A DNA stretch of 5,275 nucleotides, taken from NCBI GenBank assembly GCA_937901345.1, contig CALCHM010000133.1, positions 1-5,275 on the forward strand. Direction: 5' to 3'. The DNA comes from an uncultured Prevotella sp. Lineage in GTDB: Bacteria; Bacteroidota; Bacteroidia; Bacteroidales; Bacteroidaceae. The translations under genes and the position numbers were made by a program. This document shows positions 1-5,275 of the stretch, one piece after another. Each line of letters opens with the position of its first letter. Position 1 is the first letter of the stretch. The notes beneath the pieces were generated by a model, which saw only the letters and a list, made by a program, of their open reading frames with translations, was not told where the DNA came from and searched no databases.

Positions 1-111
1 TCCTGTGGAACTTGCCCTGGGCTTGGCGCTCACTGGGCTTTCAGCCCGACTGCCCCGCACGGTCTTTCTCCTTTAATCCTGCTTCGCAGTCTTTACCTCC
101 TTCGCACCTCG

Positions 112-134
112 GCAATTCAAGCAAGCTTGATTGC
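112..134. promoter_or_regulatory. Imperfect palindrome in leader, copy 1
   Basis: The arms GCAA-T-TCAAG (112-121) and CTTGA-TTGC (126-134) are inverted complements with one bulged T, separated by CAAG. The palindrome ends 40 bases before the ATG at 175, and the same bases recur before the second permease gene. It could be a 5' UTR stem-loop, a protein-binding site or just part of the repeat element; the sequence does not decide between these. Confidence 0.4.
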
Positions 135-151
135 ACTCGGTTTGGCGTCGG

Positions 152-174
152 TTCTCATTTCTCATTTCAAAACT
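152..174 (+). promoter_or_regulatory. Translation start region with two heptamer units
   Basis: Two TTCTCAT heptamers (152-158 and 159-165) are followed by TTCAAAACT and then the ATG at 175. No purine-rich Shine-Dalgarno sequence is present; the AAAA run at about -7 to -4 fits the A-rich, SD-independent initiation usual in Bacteroidetes. The copy before the second gene has three heptamers. I found no convincing Bacteroides-type -33/-7 promoter (TTTG / TAnnTTTG), so the transcription start is unknown. Confidence 0.5.
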
Positions 175-2661
175 ATGCTATTACACACCCTCAAAATCTC
201 CCTCCGCAATCTGCTGAAATACAAAGTGCAGAACGCCATCTCCATTGCCTGTCTGGCGGTGGGTGTGGTGTGCTTTGCCATCACCGTGCATATTATGTTC
301 AACTTTGCACGCAACTTATATTACAGTTCTATTGACCAAGGCAGGCCGGTGTTCACTATCTACGAGATGAGCGAAGAGGAATTCAAGAACACCGCCAAAC
401 ATGATGCCAACGGAGCAGATAGACAATTGCCCACGGTGAACATCACCAAGGCATTTATCGACAGGCTGTATAGCATGAAACTGCCTGCCATGAAGGAGAT
501 TCATGGTATTGTCACTGTGATGGCCAACAACTTCGAATTCGAGGACAACACACCACAACCCAAGACATACCTTGCCACCTTTGCCCAGTGCTCGCCACGA
601 AGATACCATTACCTCGGATACCGTTCGGCCATCACGGGCGAAAGGATACCCGAACTGAACGAAGGCGACGTGCTTATAACGGACGACCTCCGCGACAAGG
701 TCTTTGGCAAAGGTGTGGACCCACGTGGTTTCAGAATACTCACCGAGATAGATGGCAGCCAGCGTACCATACGCGATGTGGTGAACATATCCGAACGCTT
801 GGAGGATCATTACAACGATGCTATTATCTATTGCCAGAAGAACTTCATCGCTGAAACGCAATACAACCGCCTCAATAGCCTGCAGATAGAACTGGCCGAG
901 GGCTACACGGCACAGCAGTTGCGCGAACAACTGGCGGGTGCCTTGCCCGAATACTTTGTGGCTCTGCGATGGAACGCATGGGATTGGAAGGACGAAGGTC
1001 TGTTCTATCTGACGATAATAGGTGTTGTGCTTTTGCTTGGAAGCAGTGTGCTGCTCATAGGTGCCGTGGGCTTCCTGAAGATGCAGTTGCAACTCTTCTC
1101 GCTCCGTGCCCGTGAGATGGCTCTGCGCCGAACAATGGGAGCAAAGCCACGACACCTGTTCCTGCTCCTCGTAACGGAAATGGCAATCATGTTCGCCTTT
1201 ACGGCCATAGCCACGTTGTTGATCACCGTACAACTGTCGCGTTATGCCATGTCCATTATACAGAGGTTGAATGATGAAATCCTCTTCGATGTTGGAGTGA
1301 TTGTGGAGACCGGCATGTGGATTTGCCTTGCCACATTACTTTGCTCCTTAGTGGTGGCTTTCATATCTTTGTATCGCCAGTTGCACAGTCCCGTGGGCAT
1401 GCGAGTAGGCCGTAGCGGACATCCTCGCACCAAAGGACAAAGCGTGATGTTGGGCACTCAGTTTGCCATAAGCATGATGCTCACCTTTGCGGTGTTGGGT
1501 GCCTTCTATGCCCTTAACGTAATTGCCGAACAGGAATACGGAAGCCATACGGAGAACAAGGCGCCATACCGCAAGACACTTATGGCAAGCATGACGACAA
1601 TGGACATTCGAGTACCCGACTTTGTCAACAAGATAGCACAGAACAAGGATGTGGAGCACATATCCAAGTGCATCTACTTCTGTTGCGAATCCGAAGGTCC
1701 CGAGGTGGACGAAGGACTGATAACGCATACGCTCAAGTACAAGAACACCGACGGAAGCATCAAAACTCATGCTTATAGTTTCCTTGCCTCCGATGAAGAA
1801 CTCTTCGACTTGCTCGACATAGAAATCAGCGCAGACAAACCCAAGGACGAGAATCTGCAGAAGCATATCAGTGCCATATACGTTCGCACCGAAGATGTGG
1901 AGCGTCTGCGCGAGAAATGGAACCTGCACATAAGCAGCGATGTACAGACACGCAGACTTTACAAGGACCGTTCCTATACACTCATTGGCTATGCCCCTGC
2001 CCTCATAGGCTATCGTCCAGGTTCGCATAGCACACCATCGTTCTGGATGATAGAACCGGACATAACATGGCAGGACAAGTACAACCTGAATTCCTATACC
2101 CCCGATGCCAACTACCTCATCTTCCCCAAGGATGGGAAATACGCTAAGGTAGAAGATGCGTTTACCGACCTGTGGCGAGAGGCTCAGCCAGGCAATATGA
2201 ACGACGTACCTGTGGACAACCTGTATGAAGAGTGGTTCAAGGGCATACGCATGCTGGAACTGATGCGCGAATTGTGTTTCCTCCTTGTTATCGTCTCCAT
2301 CCTCTGCATCGTGGCAAGTGTCTACTCGGCTATCTCTCTTGAATCACGTGGCCGACAGAAGGAAGTGGCCCTGCGCAAGATTCATGGTGCCCACTCGTGG
2401 GACATCATGCGTCTGTTCGGCAAGTATTACCTGCGCCTGCTTCTCATCAGTGGAATCATTGTCGGCATACTCTCCATTGCCTTCATCACCATATTCGCTA
2501 CTTTTGCCTTGGATGGCATAGAGAGCAAGGACTGGCTGATGATACTCTTCTACCTCATCCTCGCCATCCTTATCGTCGTAGCCGTCACCCTCATCACCAT
2601 CAGCCACAAGATATGGAAGGTGAGCAAGATTCAACCCGCGGAGGTGGTGAAGAAGGAATAG
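175..2661 (+). CDS. ABC transporter permease, FtsX/MacB-like, 8 TM with two extracytoplasmic domains
   Basis: This is an 828-residue inner-membrane permease with duplicated FtsX-type architecture. It has a short cytoplasmic N-terminus and TM1 (~20-42), a large extracytoplasmic MacB_PCD-like domain (~43-274), TM2-4 (~276-300, 328-353, 381-402) and TM5 (~426-448). A second extracytoplasmic domain (~449-698) and TM6-8 (~700-722, 756-782, 787-811) follow. After TM2 and again after TM6 come the family's cytoplasmic coupling motifs, EMALRRTMGAK (314-324) and KEVALRKIHGA (729-739), matching the E-[IV]-x-[LI]-R-x-x-x-GA pattern that contacts the ATPase in MacB/LolC-type transporters. A TTG at 127 would add 16 residues in frame, but the matching TTG at 3106 is out of frame in the paralog, so ATG 175 is preferred. 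The second extracytoplasmic domain carries Cys499, Cys503 and Cys504. The substrate is unknown; peptide or lipoprotein-type export, or mechanotransmission, is family-level inference. The partner ATPase is not in the window. Confidence 0.93.
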   Translation: MLLHTLKISLRNLLKYKVQNAISIACLAVGVVCFAITVHIMFNFARNLYYSSIDQGRPVFTIYEMSEEEFKNTAKHDANGADRQLPTVNITKAFIDRLYSMKLPAMKEIHGIVTVMANNFEFEDNTPQPKTYLATFAQCSPRRYHYLGYRSAITGERIPELNEGDVLITDDLRDKVFGKGVDPRGFRILTEIDGSQRTIRDVVNISERLEDHYNDAIIYCQKNFIAETQYNRLNSLQIELAEGYTAQQLREQLAGALPEYFVALRWNAWDWKDEGLFYLTIIGVVLLLGSSVLLIGAVGFLKMQLQLFSLRAREMALRRTMGAKPRHLFLLLVTEMAIMFAFTAIATLLITVQLSRYAMSIIQRLNDEILFDVGVIVETGMWICLATLLCSLVVAFISLYRQLHSPVGMRVGRSGHPRTKGQSVMLGTQFAISMMLTFAVLGAFYALNVIAEQEYGSHTENKAPYRKTLMASMTTMDIRVPDFVNKIAQNKDVEHISKCIYFCCESEGPEVDEGLITHTLKYKNTDGSIKTHAYSFLASDEELFDLLDIEISADKPKDENLQKHISAIYVRTEDVERLREKWNLHISSDVQTRRLYKDRSYTLIGYAPALIGYRPGSHSTPSFWMIEPDITWQDKYNLNSYTPDANYLIFPKDGKYAKVEDAFTDLWREAQPGNMNDVPVDNLYEEWFKGIRMLELMRELCFLLVIVSILCIVASVYSAISLESRGRQKEVALRKIHGAHSWDIMRLFGKYYLRLLLISGIIVGILSIAFITIFATFALDGIESKDWLMILFYLILAILIVVAVTLITISHKIWKVSKIQPAEVVKKE

Positions 2662-2700
2662 ATTTCGATGAGCGACGAGCGATTAGCTATTAGCGAATCA

Positions 2701-2736
2701 GATTACTCAGACTATTCGGATTACTCAGACTATTCA
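2701..2736 (+). repeat. Tandem 9-base repeat, consensus GAYTAYTCR (two 18-base units)
   Basis: Two 18-base units differ only at the last base, G at 2718 and A at 2736. Each splits into GATTACTCA and GACTATTCR, so the array is four 9-mers, with a partial fifth (GACTC) at 2737. It starts 39 bases after the stop codon of the first permease. Because 9 is a multiple of 3, one frame reads Asp-Tyr-Ser four times. That frame is the same as the permease frame, and it is open from an ATG at 2668 to a TAG ending at 2775 (35 codons). I regard this mini-ORF as probably not a gene. Confidence 0.9.
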
Positions 2737-2802
2737 GACTCCAAGCGCTTCACTCTCCCCAGCGCGCGACCTTAGAGACCTTGACTCTCCAAGCGCGCCC
2801 AT

Positions 2803-3028
2803 TCGGGCTGAAAGCCCAAAAGCACCCAGCCCAGGGCAAGGCGAACAAAGTGAGCCGACACCCTGGGTGAACAAAATCCCGAATGGTGCGCCCTACAGGG
2901 GCAAAAGCAAAACGTCAATCATCAAAGCTTTTGCTCTTTCAGAGCGCACTTCCTCCTACACTTCAACCCAGGGCGCCGTTCCTGTGGAACTTGCCCTGGG
3001 CTTGGCGCTCACTGGGCTTTCAGCCCGA
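2803..3028. repeat. Composite inverted repeat: two hairpin-rich units facing each other
   Basis: The left unit (+ strand, 2803-2908) and right unit (- strand, 3028-2927) carry the same modules in the same order. Module 1 is TCGGGCTGAAAGCCCA (2803-2818, and complement of 3013-3028), itself a hairpin. Module 2 is a 20-base block with 18 matches (2821-2840 against complement of 2990-3009) that includes AGCCCAGGGCAAG. Module 3 is a CCCTGGGT block (2861-2868, and complement of 2967-2974 plus flank). Module 4 is TGCGCYCT followed by a short loop and GCAAAAGC (ending 2908, and complement of 2927-2934). The centre is a perfect 8-base inverted pair, GCAAAAGC and GCTTTTGC, with an 18-base spacer. This resembles a BIME/REP-pair or MITE-like non-autonomous element. 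No transposase and no clear target duplication are seen. Confidence 0.75.
2967..3000. repeat. Nested hairpin at the edge of the duplicated leader
   Basis: The outer arms CCCAGGGC (2967-2974) and GCCCTGGG (2993-3000) enclose the inner arms GTTCC (2978-2982) and GGAAC (2986-2990) with a TGT loop. Together they can form a long interrupted stem. The window begins at the base matching 2980, inside this structure, so the 5' arm of the first copy lies just outside the window. No T-run follows, so it is not called a terminator. Confidence 0.7.
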
Positions 3029-3090
3029 CTGCCCCGCACGGTCTTTCTCCTTTAATCCTGCTTCGCAGTCTTTACCTCCTTCGCACCTCG

Positions 3091-3113
3091 GCAATTCAAG
3101 CAAGCTTGATTGC
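3091..3113. promoter_or_regulatory. Imperfect palindrome in leader, copy 2
   Basis: This is base-for-base the same palindrome as at 112-134, with arms GCAA-T-TCAAG and CTTGA-TTGC around CAAG. It ends 47 bases before the ATG at 3161, which is 7 bases farther than in copy 1 because of the extra heptamer. If it is an operator or UTR element, both permease genes would share the same control. Confidence 0.4.
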
Positions 3114-3130
3114 ACTCGATTTGGCGTCGG

Positions 3131-3160
3131 TTCTCATTTCTCCTTTCTCATTTCAAAACT
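3131..3160 (+). promoter_or_regulatory. Translation start region with three heptamer units
   Basis: The units TTCTCAT, TTCTCCT and TTCTCAT (3131-3151) are followed by TTCAAAACT and the ATG at 3161. The first gene has only two units. No Shine-Dalgarno sequence is present. The extra unit moves the start codon 7 bases away from all upstream signals and breaks the reading frame of any N-terminal extension into the leader. Confidence 0.55.
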
Positions 3161-5275
3161 ATGCTATTACACACCCTCAAAATCTCTCTCCGCAATCTGC
3201 TGAAATATAAATTGCAGAATGCCATCAGTATTCTTGCCCTTGCCGTGGGCATGGTCACACTCGCGGCTACGCACTTTGTGGTCAAACACATGGGACCTCC
3301 TGCCATTACTGAAGAACCTTATTATGAACGCACCTATGTGGCTGAACTCAGCAAAGGACAAAAAAATTATGGTATCACCATGGAGGATGGTACGCAAGAC
3401 TGGACGTTTGTTTTCACTCGCATCAGCACCGAAATGGACGATGCGCTCTTCTCGGGCGGACCCTTGCCCGGTGTGGAGAAAGTGACGCACAATGCCTCCC
3501 TGGGCGGTATCACAATGGGCGGAAGCATGACCTTTACCTTGCCCGACGGAAGCGAACGCACGGGAGCATACCATTATTATGTGACGCAGGCTGAGGACCT
3601 CAACTTCTGGGGCATCCGCTCGGCGCTGACGGGCGAGAAAATTCCCGTGCTGGGCGATAAAGAAATCGTCATCGGCGAAATGCATGCGCGCGAGATTTTT
3701 GGCAACGAGAATCCCGTAGGCTGTAGCGTGCTTATGAATCACGATGGCAAATGGAAAACATTCACCATCCGCGATGTCTATACCTCAGAGCGCATTGCCG
3801 ACGGCGTGAGCGACGGAATGTACACCTATGTGGAAGGAGCGAAGGACTATTACCATATCAATTATGGTCTTGTCTTGGAGGAAGGAGTCAACCCCAAGGA
3901 CGTCGAGGCAGAGATGACGCGCCGCCTGAAAACGCTTGACCCGCAATTCAGCGCACGCCTCACGCCCCTGAGTGAAAAGATAGACGAGAAAACGGGCCAC
4001 ATGAGTGTTACCCGCACCATTGTTTACCTTATCAGTTCGCTCATCCTCGCAGCCGCCTTGATTGGTTTCCTGAAAATGCAGTTGCAACTCTTCCGTATGC
4101 GTCAGCGCGAAGTTGCCTTGCGCCGTGTGCATGGAGCCAAAAGCGGCAGCATCTTCCGCCTCTTTGCCTGCGAAACACTCTTCACCTTCGTGTTTACAGG
4201 CATCGTAGCAGGCATTCTTGCCACCTTACTCATCGACTTTGCCAATGCCTCGCTCACGACTTACTTAAATGAATTTGGTTGGCACATCGAGGGTGTTTAC
4301 GAAACTGTGGCGGTGATACTTTTGGCTGTTGTGCTCATCAGTTTCTTCGTCGTGTGGCTCACCGTCCGCTCCATGATGCACCAGCGCCAAAGCATGACGA
4401 TGCAGTTGCAACGCAGCCGTAGTCATGCCCTGCGCAACACGATGCTGGGTATACAGATTGCCATCTGCATCCTCTTTGTGGGAGGAAGCATTGCCCTGAC
4501 GCATTTCAGCGAACTGGCATTAAAGGAAATGAATGTGCCGGAGAATGATGACTTCTACAAGGAGTGCATCATCGTACGCCCTTACAATGGTCCTTTAGAG
4601 TCTCCTAAATTACTGGAATACTTGCGCACAGAGGCGCAGGACGTGGAGCGTTTCATCCCCATGAATCACGATTTTCTCGAATCAAAGGAAATTCAAGAAG
4701 ATTCCGTGGCCGACGAAGAACAGGGAACTGTCTTTATACGCGAGTGCATGGTGAACGACACCGCTATTTTCGACTTTTGGAACCGCTCTATCAACTGGAT
4801 TCTTCCCCCGGAGGAGCGCCACGATTGCATCCTGATGAACGACTCGCTCTATGCCATGATGGAAAGATACGGCTTTAATAGCAATGGTTGGTTCCTGCCT
4901 ATCGACAGGCAACCTCTGCGCATCGGTGGCACGTTCTCCACTTGGCCTTATGCGAATAAGACCCACATTACGCAAAGGTACCAAGTGGTACACCTGGGCA
5001 ATTGGCGCGACGAGGAGATTACCGAGATTATCGTCCAACCCAAGGAGGGTGCTTACGACCGCGTCTTTGCCGACCTCACCGAGGCCATGCAACGCATCAA
5101 CCCCCAACCTTTAGAGCAACGTGTGACAAACCTGCGCGATGCGCTCGACGACGAAATCTTCTTCATCGAAATCATGCGTGATGCCTCGTGGATACTCTCC
5201 AGCATCTGCCTCGTCATCTGCCTCATGGGCATCTGGAGCACTATTGCCCTCGACACGCGCTCACGCCAAAAAGAA
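3161..5275 (+). CDS. ABC transporter permease, FtsX/MacB-like, paralog of the first (3' end beyond window)
   Basis: The frame is open for 705 codons from the ATG at 3161 to the last base, with no stop. It has the same plan as the first permease: TM1 (~20-42), extracytoplasmic domain 1 (~43-282), TM2 (~283-304), TM3 (~338-360), TM4 (~382-404), TM5 (~429-450), extracytoplasmic domain 2 (~451-675) and TM6 (~677-697). It ends at RSRQKE, which aligns with GRQKE just before the second coupling motif of the paralog, so about 98 residues (the motif, TM7 and TM8) should lie downstream and the whole protein would be ~803 residues. The first coupling motif is REVALRRVHGAK (316-327). GFLKMQLQLF (302-311) is identical in both proteins, and the RSALTGEKIP stretch in domain 1 closely matches RSAITGERIP in the paralog. 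Domain sequences are otherwise strongly diverged, so the two may bind different ligands or form a heterodimer. Substrate and ATPase partner are unknown. Confidence 0.92.
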   Translation, partial: MLLHTLKISLRNLLKYKLQNAISILALAVGMVTLAATHFVVKHMGPPAITEEPYYERTYVAELSKGQKNYGITMEDGTQDWTFVFTRISTEMDDALFSGGPLPGVEKVTHNASLGGITMGGSMTFTLPDGSERTGAYHYYVTQAEDLNFWGIRSALTGEKIPVLGDKEIVIGEMHAREIFGNENPVGCSVLMNHDGKWKTFTIRDVYTSERIADGVSDGMYTYVEGAKDYYHINYGLVLEEGVNPKDVEAEMTRRLKTLDPQFSARLTPLSEKIDEKTGHMSVTRTIVYLISSLILAAALIGFLKMQLQLFRMRQREVALRRVHGAKSGSIFRLFACETLFTFVFTGIVAGILATLLIDFANASLTTYLNEFGWHIEGVYETVAVILLAVVLISFFVVWLTVRSMMHQRQSMTMQLQRSRSHALRNTMLGIQIAICILFVGGSIALTHFSELALKEMNVPENDDFYKECIIVRPYNGPLESPKLLEYLRTEAQDVERFIPMNHDFLESKEIQEDSVADEEQGTVFIRECMVNDTAIFDFWNRSINWILPPEERHDCILMNDSLYAMMERYGFNSNGWFLPIDRQPLRIGGTFSTWPYANKTHITQRYQVVHLGNWRDEEITEIIVQPKEGAYDRVFADLTEAMQRINPQPLEQRVTNLRDALDDEIFFIEIMRDASWILSSICLVICLMGIWSTIALDTRSRQKE

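Larger units (their letters stand above)
1..240 (+). repeat. Leader + N-terminal codon repeat, copy 1 (5' end cut by window)
   Basis: This segment is nearly identical to 2980-3226. Over the non-coding part (1-174) the only substitution is at 140 (G here, A at 3119). The only length change is one missing 7-base unit near the start codon. Identity continues into the coding sequence up to about 240, with four substitutions in 66 bases, three of them synonymous; beyond that the two genes diverge. It contains a GGGCT-TTC-AGCCC hairpin (35-47) and an imperfect palindrome (112-134). Position 1 falls inside a nested hairpin that is complete in copy 2 (2967-3000), so the repeat very probably continues upstream of the window. 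It serves as leader and start region of the first permease gene. Duplication or gene conversion is inferred. Confidence 0.93.
2662..3160. other. 499-base intergenic region built from repeats
   Basis: This region separates the two permease genes and holds no convincing gene. In order it contains a short AT-rich stretch with ATTAGCTATTAGCG, a 9-base tandem repeat (2701-2736), two related GACTC(TC)CAAGCGC words (2737 and 2783), a composite inverted repeat (2803-3028) and copy 2 of the leader (2980-3160). None of the GC-rich hairpins is followed by a T-run on either strand, so no rho-independent terminator is called. The length argues against tight translational coupling. Co-transcription is still possible. 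Confidence 0.85.
2980..3226 (+). repeat. Leader + N-terminal codon repeat, copy 2
   Basis: This is the second copy of 1-240, in the same orientation and offset by 2979 bases, or 2986 after the heptamer insertion. It differs in the leader by G-to-A at 3119 and one extra 7-base unit around 3138-3144. It contains the GGGCT-TTC-AGCCC hairpin at 3014-3026 and the palindrome at 3091-3113. It covers the presumed 5' UTR and the first 22 codons of the second permease gene. The left boundary is set by the start of the window, so the true repeat may be longer. Confidence 0.93.

Noticed and set aside
61..100. Bacteroides-type promoter around TTTAATCCTG in the leader
   Set aside because: TAATCCTG matches TAnnTTTG poorly and I see no good TTTG element at the right distance upstream, so no promoter is called.
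127..174. TTG start adding 16 residues to the first permease
   Set aside because: The matching TTG in the second leader (3106) is 55 bases from the ATG and so out of frame, while both ATGs begin the same conserved protein sequence.
12..335. 107-codon ORF in another frame across the leader and the start of the first permease, with a related ORF at 2883-3203
   Set aside because: Both are translations of the duplicated non-coding leader running into the permease start in the wrong frame. They look alike only because the DNA is repeated, and the heptamer difference puts them in different frames near the end.
316..1233. 305-codon ORF on the minus strand
   Set aside because: It lies wholly inside the first permease, whose frame shows clear membrane segments and family motifs. 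The antisense product has no recognisable domain and is rich in His, Gln and Cys as expected for a shadow frame.
1348..2028. 226-codon minus-strand ORF, and similar ones at 3167-3742 and 4682-5107
   Set aside because: All are antisense to the permease genes, with no family signal and no start context; they are compositional shadows.
2701..2736. CRISPR-like array
   Set aside because: The units are 9 or 18 bases in direct contact with no spacers, so this is a minisatellite and not a CRISPR array.
2805..2817. GGGCT-GAA-AGCCC hairpin after the first permease as a rho-independent terminator
   Set aside because: The stem is only 5 base pairs and is followed by AAAA on the + strand. Its counterpart at 3014-3026 also has no T-run on either strand. 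It is better explained as a module of the repeat element.

Overview
The window looks like an accessory stretch of a Bacteroidales chromosome, with a Prevotella/Segatella-like member as my best guess. The evidence is the style of the proteins (about 800-residue FtsX/MacB-type permeases in tandem), moderate GC, start codons with no Shine-Dalgarno sequence but an A-rich leader, and long hairpin-rich intergenic repeats. No marker gene fixes the genus.

Layout: positions 1-174 are a non-coding leader that is itself a repeat. Positions 175-2661 encode a complete 828-residue ABC transporter permease with eight predicted membrane segments and two large extracytoplasmic domains. Positions 2662-3160 are a 499-base intergenic region. 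It holds a 9-base tandem repeat (2701-2736), a composite inverted repeat made of two diverged ~100-base units facing each other (2803-3028), and a second copy of the leader (from 2980). Positions 3161-5275 encode a second permease with the same architecture. It stays open to the last base of the window, where about 98 residues should still be missing by comparison with the first gene.

The two permeases are paralogs. Past the first ~22 codons they have diverged strongly and share mainly motifs in the membrane and coupling regions. In contrast, the leader plus the first 22 codons (1-240 and 2980-3226) are almost identical: one substitution in 174 aligned leader bases, one extra 7-base unit, and four substitutions in 66 coding bases. 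Conserved non-coding DNA in front of diverged coding DNA is the most notable signal here. It suggests a repeat-mediated expression module that is duplicated or homogenised by recombination.

No ATPase, membrane-fusion protein or regulator gene lies in the window. The permeases presumably work with an ATP-binding subunit encoded elsewhere, perhaps as a heterodimer. I see no tRNA, rRNA, CRISPR array, transposase or convincing rho-independent terminator.
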